Shown here piece by piece: positions 17,700 to 25,179 of a stretch of 64,000 bases of DNA. Every line of letters starts with the position of its first letter. Position 1 is the stretch's first letter. The notes beneath the pieces were generated by a model. That model was not told the DNA's origin and did not search any database. It was given only the letters and a program-made list of their open reading frames with translations. The translations under genes were made by a program, and so were the position numbers. Source of the DNA: Actinomycetes bacterium (GTDB taxonomy: Bacteria; Actinomycetota; Acidimicrobiia; Acidimicrobiales; Aldehydirespiratoraceae); contig JAJRXC010000039.1 of assembly GCA_024276495.1 (NCBI GenBank), positions 1 through 64,000 of the forward strand, read 5' to 3'.

Positions 17700-18056
17700 T
17701 TACCGGGATCCGAGCGCCAGCGCCGCACTCTTGGTGCGGCCGTTCCTCGAGTACCAGACGGCGTAGGCGACGAGCAGTACGAGAGCGAGGAGCGCGACGA
17801 CGAACGCACCGACACCATCGGCAGCTGCCCAGACGACCCCGGCGAGCGAGACCGCGAGGGCCGGCGCGGCGTTGAGCCGACGGCTGCGTTTCATCGAGAT
17901 CATGGCGAACAACAGGAACTGGCCGGTCGCCGCGAGCACCACCCCCCACCAGCCGGCCACCGCACCGATGACGACGAACGCGATGTCGGCGAGCATCAAC
18001 GGGATGATGAACACCCGCTTGAGCTTCGCCTGCCAGTCGTTTTCCAAGCCCGCCAT
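17700..18056 (-). CDS. Small integral membrane protein, unknown function
   Basis: At 118 residues it has four predicted helices: FIIPLMLADIAFVVIGAVAG, WWGVVLAATGQFLLFAMIS, ALAVSLAGVVWAAA and FVVALLALVLLVAYAVWYS. Basic residues flank the first and third loops. No catalytic motif is seen. It precedes the peroxiredoxin-like gene by six bases, hinting at a membrane redox pair, as a guess. I do not recognise the family. Confidence 0.7.
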   Translation of the reverse strand: MAGLENDWQAKLKRVFIIPLMLADIAFVVIGAVAGWWGVVLAATGQFLLFAMISMKRSRRLNAAPALAVSLAGVVWAAADGVGAFVVALLALVLLVAYAVWYSRNGRTKSAALALGSR

Positions 18057-18410
18057 GGTGGCCTCCCTCAGCCGTCGGCCGGGAAGCCCGGCCCGATCCG
18101 ATCCGACGCCCCGGGGAACCCGTCGATGCGTTCGATCATGCCCGAGGCGTCCCGCGTCGTCACACCGGACCCGCCGCGACGGCGTGTCGCATGGTGGCCT
18201 CGGTCATGCGATCGGCGGGGAAACACCCGATGCGTCATCGCCAGGGGACGGGCTGATCGTGTTCGCCGACGACGTCGCCTTCGTCTCCCGACGGATCGAA
18301 CCGAAGCTGCGGCGCGACACCGCATACGTGTCGGCCGCCGACTTCGGCATGGCGCAACTCTGGCCCCGCAGCAGGGCCGTGACACCCCGGGCCACCGCTA
18401 CGCTCGCCGT
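18057..18410. other. Gap with no supported gene
   Basis: A 354-base region between the divergent membrane-protein and tadA genes. Frames on both strands stay open, as GC-rich sequence does. One plus-strand frame (about 18259-18414) reads FADDVAFVSRRIEPKLRRD, which is protein-like but lacks any recognised family or clear start. It should contain promoters for both flanking genes; none stood out. Confidence 0.6.
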
Positions 18411-18890
18411 GTGATCCCCGCCAAGTATCCGACCGACGACGCGCTGATGGGCACCGCGATCGAAGAGGCACGGTCGGCAACGGACCATGGCGACGTACCG
18501 GTCGCGGCGCTGGTGGTGGTCGACGGTCACATCGTGGCTCGCCGTCACAACGAGCGAGAAGCTGCCAACGATCCCACCGCTCACGCGGAGGTGCTCGCCC
18601 TGCGTGATGCCGCCGAGGCCACCGGATCGTGGCGGCTCGACGGGGCGACGGTCGTCGTCACCTTGGAGCCCTGCCCGATGTGCGCCGGCGCACTCCAACA
18701 GGCGCGGGTGGCACGGGTGGTGTTCGGGGCGACCGACATGAAAGCCGGCGCCTGCGGGTCGCTCTACAACCTCGGCTGCGACCCCCGCCTCAACCACGAG
18801 TTCGCTGTCACCCAGGGAGTGCGGGCCGAGGAATGTGCGGCCCTCCTCACCGACTTCTTCGCCGATCGACGGCAGAGCTCGTCGCCGTGA
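18411..18890 (+). CDS. tadA: tRNA-specific adenosine deaminase
   Basis: A 159-residue protein (GTG start at 18411; ATG at 18447 is an alternative). The deaminase signature is complete: HAE at 58-60 (zinc histidine and catalytic glutamate) and PCPMC with C88 and C91. The TadA-specific tail NHEFAVTQGVRAEECAALL is present. It converts A34 to inosine in tRNA-Arg(ACG) and is essential in most bacteria. Confidence 0.95.
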   Translation: MIPAKYPTDDALMGTAIEEARSATDHGDVPVAALVVVDGHIVARRHNEREAANDPTAHAEVLALRDAAEATGSWRLDGATVVVTLEPCPMCAGALQQARVARVVFGATDMKAGACGSLYNLGCDPRLNHEFAVTQGVRAEECAALLTDFFADRRQSSSP

Positions 18891-18912
18891 CCCCGGCGAC
18901 TACCGTCGGGCG

Positions 18913-19962
18913 ATGACCGACCGCACCCCCGACCTTCCGCCCGATGTCCGCGCCGACGAGGCCGAGATCCTCTGGACCGACGGAGGGCGGCCGTTCGTAC
19001 GCACACCCGACGAGCGGTTCGCCGACCTACCCGACTTCCCGTGGGCCCCGAACCACGCCGAGGTCGACGGGATGCGCATGCACTATGTCGAAGCCGGCGA
19101 CCCCGACGGTGAGGTCGTCTTGTGTCTGCACGGACAACCCACCTGGAGCTATCTCTACCGCAAGATGATTCCCGTCCTGGCCGACGCCGGTCTGCGGGTC
19201 ATCGCACCGGACCACATCGGCCTCGGCCGCTCCGACAAACCGGTGCAACTCGGCGACTTCTCGTTCCTCCAGCACGTCGCCTGGATGGAGGAGTTCCTCG
19301 ACGTCATGGGGCTTCGCTCCATCACCCCGATCGTGCAGGACTGGGGGTCGCTCATCGGGCTGCGCTGTGTGGGCAACGACCCCGACCGGTTCGCCCGGGT
19401 CGTCGTCGCCAACGGCAACCTTCCGGCCATCCCGGAAGGCGTGGAGCCCGTTGCGTTCCCGACGTCGCTCGAACCGGTCGACCTGCCCTTCCCGTTCGTG
19501 GTCGGTGACGACGACGGGCCCGGCGGGATGGCCGCATTCGAGAGATGGGTGCACTACGCGATGGTCGGCACCGGATTCATGCCGTCGGTGATGATGGCCC
19601 GCTCGGCCACCGTGACCGAGGCCGAGGCCGCGGCGTACGACGCCCCGTATCCGAGCCGGATCCACATGGCCGCGATCCGGACGTTCCCGTCGCTGATCAA
19701 CACCATCGGTCATGCCCCGACCAATGAGGCCGCCCGGGCCGCGCTCGACGCGTTTCCCCGACCCGTGCTCGGAATGTTCGGGCTGAAGGACGCGATCTTC
19801 GGCGGCCCCGACACCCGCGACGCCACCCGTGTCCGAATCGCCGGGGCTGCCGGTCAGCCCCATCACGACTATCCCGACGCCGGGCATTTCATCCGGGAGG
19901 ACGAGGGGCCCGATCTCGCCCGCCGCATCGCCGACTGGATCGGGGCGACGCCGCCGGGCTGA
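18913..19962 (+). CDS. Haloalkane dehalogenase-like alpha/beta hydrolase
   Basis: The 349-residue protein has HGQPTWSYLYRK (73-84, oxyanion region) and VQDWGSLIGL with nucleophile D143 followed by the halide-binding W144. A likely catalytic acid is in GLKDAIFGG and the histidine in PDAGHFIRED. The pattern fits subfamily HLD-I. It would release halide from haloalkanes and yield alcohols; activity on natural substrates is unknown. It follows tadA by 22 bases. Confidence 0.88.
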   Translation: MTDRTPDLPPDVRADEAEILWTDGGRPFVRTPDERFADLPDFPWAPNHAEVDGMRMHYVEAGDPDGEVVLCLHGQPTWSYLYRKMIPVLADAGLRVIAPDHIGLGRSDKPVQLGDFSFLQHVAWMEEFLDVMGLRSITPIVQDWGSLIGLRCVGNDPDRFARVVVANGNLPAIPEGVEPVAFPTSLEPVDLPFPFVVGDDDGPGGMAAFERWVHYAMVGTGFMPSVMMARSATVTEAEAAAYDAPYPSRIHMAAIRTFPSLINTIGHAPTNEAARAALDAFPRPVLGMFGLKDAIFGGPDTRDATRVRIAGAAGQPHHDYPDAGHFIREDEGPDLARRIADWIGATPPG

Positions 19963-20025
19963 GCCGAACGGCACAAACTCGCCATCGCCATCTCATGTCG
20001 ACGCGAAAACCACCGACACTGAAAC

Positions 20026-20835
20026 ATGGCCTCGACGCAGCTCGGTCTCACGGCGGCGGAACTCGCTTCCCTCGCCGCGGCCTGCGGTGAAGACGTCGAT
20101 GAACTCGGCGGTGAGCTCGCTCGACGGCCCTGGGCGATCCACGATCTGTTGTCCGATCCCGAACTCGTGGAATCGGTCCTCGAATCGGAGTCGATCGCGG
20201 ACGTGCCGTCGCCATTCGTGCTCTTCGCGGTGCTCACCCGCCTGGCCGCCGACGATCTGCTGACCAGTTCCTACGTCAACGACTGGATCGGCCCTCACTC
20301 CCGACTTCCCGTGTTCGACATCGAACCGGTCCAGGAGTTCGTGGCCGCGCCCGGAAGAGTGCTGTTCGTCGCCCGCCTTCTCGCCTCGATGGTCGACCCC
20401 TCCGCGGCACCCGTGCCGGCGAGCGGGTGCGATCCCTGGGATCTCGTCGACTGGCTCGACGCGGTGGGCGACGAGGAACGGGTCCAGGTGCTGCGGCGGG
20501 TCGGCGATCTGGCGCTCTACATCGCCGGCGTGCACGCTGATGCGATCGGCAACGGCGTGCTGTCCCAGGACAAGGCGGAACGGGTCGGCGTCGCGCTCGG
20601 CATGAGTGCCGATGAGATCCTCGAGCTCAGCGACCCGGGATCACCGACGCCCGGGCTCGATGCCCTCGAGCTCGTCGGGGCCCGCTCCTACCAGGTCGCC
20701 CGGCGCGACACGGCGTCGGTGCCGCCGATCGTCAGCGACATCGCCGAACGCATCCACACGGCCCGACGGTTTCTCAACCACCTCGCCGACGCCTACCTCA
20801 CCCCGATCGAACCCGAGTGGCCGTTCGCGGCCTGA
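20026..20835 (+). CDS. Conserved hypothetical protein, helical
   Basis: A soluble, mostly alpha-helical protein of 269 residues with no signal peptide or membrane helix. Notable segments are the N-terminal LGLTAAELASLAAACGEDVDELGGELARR (given here as a region, 6-34) and the conserved-looking LPVFDIEPVQEF, DPWDLVDWLDAVGDEE and RRFLNHLADAYLTP. I do not recognise the family. Codon use is like its neighbours, so it is likely a real resident gene. It lies 63 bases after the dehalogenase. Confidence 0.65.
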   Translation: MASTQLGLTAAELASLAAACGEDVDELGGELARRPWAIHDLLSDPELVESVLESESIADVPSPFVLFAVLTRLAADDLLTSSYVNDWIGPHSRLPVFDIEPVQEFVAAPGRVLFVARLLASMVDPSAAPVPASGCDPWDLVDWLDAVGDEERVQVLRRVGDLALYIAGVHADAIGNGVLSQDKAERVGVALGMSADEILELSDPGSPTPGLDALELVGARSYQVARRDTASVPPIVSDIAERIHTARRFLNHLADAYLTPIEPEWPFAA

Positions 20836-20981
20836 GCGGAGTTCGTGTGGCGGTCGACGACAGCCACCGGGAGCTCACCTCCTGACGAGGTCGGATAGGG
20901 CGACGCGCACGCTCGTGGCCGGGCGGCCCGGGCCGGTCTACGATCGACAAACACCCTCGCCGCCCCCCAGGTTTGCCCGTC

Positions 20982-21401
20982 ATGAGGTCAATGATCGCAC
21001 CGTTGCTCGTCGCCGAGGGTTGGAGCGCTGCGAACCATCTCGACCCGCTGACCGTCGCCGTCGGCGTGCTGTCATCGGTGTCGAACGGCGACGATCCGTA
21101 CATGGAAAGCGCCGCGGTTCGGTTCCCCGGACCGGCCCATCCCATGATGGTGATGCGAATGGGAGTCGACGCGGCGCCGGGCAGCACGCTCGGACAGATC
21201 TTCTTTCTGACCGAGGACGACCCGAATTGGAGCGAGGACAAGTCGGTCACGTTCCCGATCACGATCGACGGTGAGACCCGTGACTACGAGGTCGACTTGT
21301 CGACGGCGCCAGGTTGGGACGCGATCATCACCCGAGTTCGGATCGATCCTGGGGCGGTGGCCGACGCCACCATCGAGATCGATTCGATCGGATTCCGGTA
21401 G
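20982..21401 (+). CDS. Hypothetical protein with beta-rich C-terminal domain
   Basis: A 139-residue frame from the ATG at 20982 (TTG at 20973 is possible). The second half, ending in WDAIITRVRIDPGA and IEIDSIGFR, resembles the all-beta C-terminal modules often appended to glycosyltransferase or sugar-related proteins. The protein is short and may be the tail of a once longer gene. No signal peptide is clear. Confidence 0.5.
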   Translation: MRSMIAPLLVAEGWSAANHLDPLTVAVGVLSSVSNGDDPYMESAAVRFPGPAHPMMVMRMGVDAAPGSTLGQIFFLTEDDPNWSEDKSVTFPITIDGETRDYEVDLSTAPGWDAIITRVRIDPGAVADATIEIDSIGFR

Positions 21402-21504
21402 CGGCACGACGCGTCGCACCGCCGAGCAACTCTGCCCGTCGCTCTCTAATCCGATCGCAGCAATCGAGTGTCGTGATCAACGCCACGGCGCTACCCTCAT
21501 TGCC

Positions 21505-21595
21505 GGAAGGTTGCCAGAGCGGACGAATGGGGCGGCCTCGAAAGCCGTTGTGGCGCTTCGCGTCACCATGGGTTCGAATCCCATACCTTCCGCCA
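21505..21595 (+). tRNA. tRNA-Ser (anticodon CGA)
   Basis: The acceptor GGAAGGT pairs with ACCTTCC. The anticodon stem CGGC/GCCG encloses CTCGAAA, the long variable arm is present, and the T-arm is GGTTCGAATC. CCA is encoded at 21593-21595. Its 3' end is the apparent integration target of the islet that follows. Confidence 0.94.
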
Positions 21596-21601
21596 CGTTG
21601 T
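21590..21601 (+). repeat. Direct repeat copy 1 (CCGCCACGTTGT) at the tRNA-Ser 3' end
   Basis: The 12-mer covers the last acceptor bases, the discriminator and CCA of tRNA-Ser(CGA), plus ACGTTGT or similar following bases. Identical copies are at 24099-24110 and 25004-25015. The position in a tRNA 3' end is classic for an attachment site. Confidence 0.75.
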
Positions 21602-21622
21602 CGGATCGACAACATGACCGGA

Positions 21623-21652
21623 CACCCCGGGCCGTAAGAACGGTCCGGGGTG
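21623..21652 (+). terminator. Terminator hairpin after tRNA-Ser(CGA)
   Basis: CACCCCGGGCCGT (21623-21635) pairs with ACGGTCCGGGGTG (21640-21652) with one wobble and a 4-base loop. A diverged relative of the same hairpin occurs after repeat copy 2 near 24125-24150. Confidence 0.7.
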
Positions 21653-21696
21653 CCGGCTCTCGGGGCCGGTGCGTGACCGGCTGATGCCCACCTTCC

Positions 21697-22002
21697 TCAA
21701 CGACCACGGTCGAGCTCTACCCCGACGAGTTCCACGACACCCTCTGTCGTCTCGATCCCATGAACAACGAACGCGCGCACAAGGGCACTGCTCCCGATGA
21801 ACATTCGTGCGCTCGCGATTCCCTCGACCGCTTCCGGAAGCTCATCGAAGCCAGACGCGAACCGTTCGACGACTGCTGGGAGGTCGATGACGAGGAAGTC
21901 GGTTGCCGACGGCTCACCGGTCTGTCCCCGCACCGAGCCGAGTTGGGCGTCGAGTTCTTCGAAGAAGGCTTCGGTGACCCTGACCTCTCGGCGCGAGATC
22001 AC
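21697..22002 (-). CDS. Putative toxin of a type II-like toxin-antitoxin pair
   Basis: A 101-residue protein (GTG start) with a compact alpha/beta pattern: REVRVTEAFFEELDAQLG, then SATDFLVIDLPAVVERFA, then a strand-rich end FVVHGIETTEGVVELVGVEL. It resembles small actinobacterial proteins of RelE/ParE-like size found beside short helical partners. The start overlaps the stop of the upstream small gene as GTGA. Location in a tRNA-flanked islet supports a toxin-antitoxin reading. No catalytic residue can be named. Confidence 0.5.
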   Translation of the reverse strand: MISRREVRVTEAFFEELDAQLGSVRGQTGEPSATDFLVIDLPAVVERFASGFDELPEAVEGIASARMFIGSSALVRAFVVHGIETTEGVVELVGVELDRGR

Positions 22003-22187
22003 GAGGGATCGACGTTGAGTAGCCCTCGCTCTTCGAGGATGCGCTTGCTTTTCGCCTGGACACGGGACCGGAACACGGGATCGAGCCCATCCAGGGACCG
22101 CAGCTCATTCTCGCGAACGACGCGAGCGCGGTCGTTCGGGCTCATCGCCTCCATCTCGGAGGCCGGAATCACCCGTTCAGCAGACAC
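21999..22187 (-). CDS. Putative antitoxin partner
   Basis: A 62-residue helical, charged protein (GTG at 22185-22187), with MEAMSPNDRARVVRENELRS and FRSRVQAKSKRILEERG. This looks like the short antitoxins that pair with the neighbouring family. TATTGT on the same strand ends seven bases before the GTG, so the mRNA may be leaderless. A longer frame to 22301 exists but has a less likely N-terminus. Confidence 0.5.
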   Translation of the reverse strand: MSAERVIPASEMEAMSPNDRARVVRENELRSLDGLDPVFRSRVQAKSKRILEERGLLNVDPS

Positions 22188-22406
22188 ACCCGGACAATAC
22201 CAGGAGGAAGTGACACCCAAGACGGAGCTGATTCGAACCCGATCAGATGCGCGACACGGGCGGGCGACATGGCTCGACGTCGCGAGTTCGTCCGGCGTCA
22301 CGCTGGCGGGCAGCCCGCAAGGTCGACCAGTCCCGCTAGTAGCTCAGGCGATGGTTCTGGGGTGAGCGTAAGTTTTCCGAGATCGCAGTCGCTGCTCCGA
22401 CGCGTC

Positions 22407-23642
22407 TCAGCCGATGAACCGAGGAGCCCTCGCCCGCACGACTGCAGCGAGGTCGCCCCGGGAATCGATGATGCCACGCTCGACCGCGTCGAGAAGCGAT
22501 GCAGCCGTCCGCGCCGCGGCTTCCTGTGCACGCGTAGGATCGTGTCGCCATCGGCGGGCTTCACGGGCGATGCTGGACGAGTCGACCGCCGAAAGCGTCA
22601 CGGTCCCACCAATCGACATGGCCGCGTCGGAGACAAGTGCGTTCCACAAGACGGTGGGCACGGTGTCGTAGAGCGGCGCGAGCCGAATCGAACCGTGTGG
22701 CTCGTGGAGAAAAGCCAGGTTCTTGCCGTGAGCGTCGGCGTTCCCGATGATCGCCGTGAACGCTGCGATGGAGGCCAGCTTGTCGAGTTCGGTGGGCACG
22801 TCGCGGGCGTGAAGGTCGATCAGATCGGCCACTTGTTCGAACTCGGGCCCACCGCCCCCCTGTCGGAGCTCATACTTCGTCGACGGTGGTAGCCCGAGGG
22901 CTTGGCACATGTCCTCTTGGTGGACCCTCGCAACGTGGCCGTTCTCGCCGGGAATCCTGTCGAAACGCGACACGATGAGGCACTCGACACCAGCGACGGT
23001 CGTGAGCCGCGTCGCGATGTCGGTGAGCCCCGTGTGGCGGGCGAGAGCGAGCGCGGCCGCTTCAGCGGCGACGACGCCGGTGTGAACGCGATGATCGAGC
23101 TTAAGGATGTGCGTCGAGGGAGCGCCCGCGACTGGTCGGCCCCAGCGGCCTCCGCCGAGGTCGACGAGAAGCATCTTGTCCTGCAGCCCGGCCAACGAGA
23201 GCTCCGAGTCGTCGTGAATGCCGAGGGGTCTTTCAGGTAGAGCGGTCACCTCGGCTACAAGGTCGTCGTCAGACAGCGCGATGACACGACTACCTACGGT
23301 CGGAGGCGGCTCGTCGTCGGCCATGACAACCAACGCCCCGGCAACGTCGCGGCCATAGCGCGCCAGAAGACCGAACGTGTCCGACACGATGACCTCGGCT
23401 CGGGCTGCGAGCTCGGAACGATGAGGAGCCTCGGGCAGCACACCGTCGAAGAAGGAGGTCGCGTCGACACGCTTGGGCTGCACGGGCAACGAGCACGAGA
23501 GCAACGGGACGTTTCGGTCGTAGCGATCGAGTACGGCCGGGAGATACCGCAGATCGACGCCTCGTTGCGCGCGGTCGGTCAGTTCGGCGATCGGTTGAGC
23601 GTGCATCCAGACGACGAGCCGGTCCGGACGGTCAGACCTCAC
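22407..23642 (-). CDS. hipA: HipA family serine/threonine kinase toxin
   Basis: From the GTG at 23640-23642 the protein has 411 residues. HipA landmarks are in order: the Gly-rich/Ser loop SLAGLQDK (149-156, autophosphorylation region), THILKLD (177-183), the catalytic loop NADAHGKNL (301-309) and PLYD (323-326). HipA kinases phosphorylate glutamyl-tRNA synthetase or related targets and cause dormancy when unbound by HipB. The start overlaps hipB by 11 bases. It lies in the tRNA-Ser islet. Confidence 0.92.
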   Translation of the reverse strand: MRSDRPDRLVVWMHAQPIAELTDRAQRGVDLRYLPAVLDRYDRNVPLLSCSLPVQPKRVDATSFFDGVLPEAPHRSELAARAEVIVSDTFGLLARYGRDVAGALVVMADDEPPPTVGSRVIALSDDDLVAEVTALPERPLGIHDDSELSLAGLQDKMLLVDLGGGRWGRPVAGAPSTHILKLDHRVHTGVVAAEAAALALARHTGLTDIATRLTTVAGVECLIVSRFDRIPGENGHVARVHQEDMCQALGLPPSTKYELRQGGGGPEFEQVADLIDLHARDVPTELDKLASIAAFTAIIGNADAHGKNLAFLHEPHGSIRLAPLYDTVPTVLWNALVSDAAMSIGGTVTLSAVDSSSIAREARRWRHDPTRAQEAAARTAASLLDAVERGIIDSRGDLAAVVRARAPRFIG

Positions 23643-23907
23643 GGGCGCTCCCGTTGGGACGATCGCCCTCCGACTCCGCATCAGACGCACCGTCCCACTC
23701 GATGGTCAGCCGTGCGCCGAGCCGCCGGAGAATCCGCAGTTGATGCTCGAGCAGCGACACCGTTCGACCCGACTCGATCTTCGAGACGTACGCGTCTTCT
23801 ATTCCGGCGAGCAGCCCGACCTCCTGCTGCGTGAGGCCGGCTTCGGCGCGTACCTGTGCGATGGCACGACCGAGGTCTGCACCGCGGCGAACCTGAAACT
23901 TCTGCAC
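23632..23907 (-). CDS. hipB: HipB-type XRE antitoxin
   Basis: The 91-residue protein (GTG at 23905-23907; GTG 23937 or TTG 23964 are alternatives) carries a classic XRE helix-turn-helix: LGRAIAQVRAEAGLTQQEVG and LAGIEDAYVSKIESGR. A C-terminal tail follows (RLTIEWDGAS). It should bind and neutralise HipA and repress the operon. TATTGTCC/GGACAATA arms upstream are a candidate operator. Confidence 0.9.
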   Translation of the reverse strand: MQKFQVRRGADLGRAIAQVRAEAGLTQQEVGLLAGIEDAYVSKIESGRTVSLLEHQLRILRRLGARLTIEWDGASDAESEGDRPNGSAREV

Positions 23908-23927
23908 GACGGCTCCCGGATAGACAC

Positions 23928-23966
23928 TATTGTCCACCGTATCTCGTTTCTTGCTATCGGACAATA
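23928..23966. promoter_or_regulatory. Inverted repeat upstream of hipB
   Basis: TATTGTCC (23928-23935) and GGACAATA (23959-23966) are perfect inverted arms 23 bases apart, centred about 40 bases upstream of the hipB start chosen here. The right arm lies within CGGACAATACC, which recurs just upstream of the antitoxin gene at 22187. Confidence 0.5.
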
Positions 23967-24098
23967 CCGTCTACTTTGCCCGGTCGGTGACCGTTGACCA
24001 ATATCGGCTAGATCCCCGCCCGTCCAGGCAGCACTGGCGAGCCGGCCCGCCGAACCGTCACCGGGGCCCGAAGGGGTTCGAACGTTGTCGCATCAGGA

Positions 24099-24160
24099 CC
24101 GCCACGTTGTGAGACCCGCAACAGGACCGGGTGTCCCGGGCCGTGATGACGGTCCCGGTG
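24099..24160 (+). repeat. Direct repeat copy 2 with terminator-like extension
   Basis: CCGCCACGTTGT (24099-24110) is identical to the tRNA-Ser 3' end. The following 40-50 bases also resemble the sequence after the tRNA, including a CCCGGGCCGT...ACGGTCCCGG hairpin. Upstream, GGGGTTCGAAC recalls the tRNA T-arm. This looks like an attachment-site duplication. Confidence 0.65.
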
Positions 24161-24206
24161 CGCCATTCGAGTTTCATGCGACAGGCCTCCAGAGGACACC
24201 AATGTG

Positions 24207-24224
24207 GTATGCGAGTACTCATAC
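24207..24224. promoter_or_regulatory. Palindrome upstream of the RHH antitoxin
   Basis: GTATG-CGAGTACT-CATAC has outer inverted arms around an AGTACT palindrome and ends 19 bases before the ATG of the ribbon-helix-helix protein. Such antitoxins usually autoregulate through this kind of site. Confidence 0.45.
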
Positions 24225-24242
24225 TCCAGTTGCCATCGAAGT

Positions 24243-24545
24243 ATGACCTCGAAGAAGCAGCGCCTCACTGTGACAGTTGATCCGGAGCTGATCCAGGCAG
24301 GCCAACGCGCAGTGAGAGCCGGAGACGCCGATTCCGTCAGCGGCTGGGTCAGCGAGGCCCTCGAAGAAAAAGTCCGACGGGACCACAAGCTCTCCCTTCT
24401 CGCCGCCGCGATCAAGGACTTCGAGAGGGAGTTCGGTGAGATCACCGCCGATGAGATCGCATCCCAGCAGCGCGCCGATCGAGCAGGCGCCACCGTTGTT
24501 CGTGGCAAGCGACAATCCGCGACCCGAACAGAGAGAACCGCGTGA
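24243..24545 (+). CDS. Ribbon-helix-helix antitoxin (VapB-like)
   Basis: This 100-residue protein begins with MTSKKQRLTVTVDPELIQAG and GDADSVSGWVSEALEEKVRRD, the strand-helix-helix of RHH DNA-binding antitoxins. A helical C-terminal part (DFEREFGEITADEIASQQ) probably wraps the toxin. Its stop overlaps the next gene's GTG (GTGA). It forms a toxin-antitoxin pair with the PIN protein. Confidence 0.85.
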   Translation: MTSKKQRLTVTVDPELIQAGQRAVRAGDADSVSGWVSEALEEKVRRDHKLSLLAAAIKDFEREFGEITADEIASQQRADRAGATVVRGKRQSATRTERTA

Positions 24546-24919
24546 GCCTCGTACTCGACAGCGGAGCACGGATTTCTCTCGAGCGAAACGAGCGTGCGAT
24601 GTGGATCCGCCTCAAGGCCGCCCAGGTGGCCGGGAACCTCCCACGTACCCATGGCGGAGTACTCGCGCAGGTGTGGCGGGGCGGCCCCCGCCAGGCCCGA
24701 CTGTCCCAGGCGCTCGCAGCAATCGAGGTCCACGCCCCGGACGAGGACCTGGGTCGAGCTACCGGGCAGCTCCTCGCTGTGTCGGGGCTTTCCGATGTGA
24801 TCGGTGCTGCGGTCGTGCTGCTCGCTGAGGACAGCGACGAGATCGTGACCGTCGACCTCCGAGACCTCGAACAGCTCGCCGCTGCATCCCATCGACACGT
24901 GGAACTCATCCACCCCTGA
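24542..24919 (+). CDS. PIN-domain toxin (VapC-like)
   Basis: The 125-residue protein begins SLVLDSGARISLERNERAMW, with the first PIN acidic residue at D6, and continues through LPRTHGGVLAQVWRGG, LSDVIGAAVVLLA and DEIVTVDLRDLEQLA. That spacing fits a PIN ribonuclease. VapC toxins cut tRNA or rRNA when freed from VapB. The GTG start overlaps the antitoxin stop. The pair occupies the segment between repeat copies 2 and 3. Confidence 0.85.
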   Translation: MSLVLDSGARISLERNERAMWIRLKAAQVAGNLPRTHGGVLAQVWRGGPRQARLSQALAAIEVHAPDEDLGRATGQLLAVSGLSDVIGAAVVLLAEDSDEIVTVDLRDLEQLAAASHRHVELIHP

Positions 24920-25003
24920 CCCCCACCTGCTCCGTTCGACCACCCCAAAGGCGCTCGAGCCACACAAGAACGGGCGCCCTCGGGATTGCACGTCGTGTCG
25001 GAA

Positions 25004-25015
25004 CCGCCACGTTGT
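25004..25015 (+). repeat. Direct repeat copy 3 (CCGCCACGTTGT)
   Basis: The third exact copy of the tRNA-Ser 3'-end 12-mer, preceded by GGAA (compare GGA before copy 2). It bounds the right side of the VapBC-like segment. Confidence 0.65.
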
Positions 25016-25028
25016 CTGCCCACCGGTG

Positions 25029-25135
25029 TCAAGTCTTCGACGAATCGCCTTCCATGATCGCGGTGACCGCCTTGCGTCCAATCCCGGATACCTCAGCGAG
25101 CTGCCGCAGCGACGCTCCGGCACGGTGGGCGACCC
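25029..25135 (-). pseudogene. Helix-turn-helix fragment
   Basis: Read leftward, the frame gives AHRAGASLRQLAEVSGIGRK and AVTAIMEGDSSKT, then TGA at 25029-25031. This is a convincing HTH of the resolvase or small-regulator kind, but no start codon is in frame before the upstream gene's stop. It is probably the leftover end of a regulator or recombinase from the islet. Confidence 0.4.
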
Positions 25136-25179
25136 TGGGTTGGTCGCCGCAGATAGAAGGTGGGCCACGGAATGGCTGA

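Noticed and set aside
18259-18414. A protein-like frame (FADDVAFVSRRIEPK) before tadA
   Set aside because: No start with a ribosome site, no family recognised, and it ends at the tadA start region; left as unresolved gap sequence.
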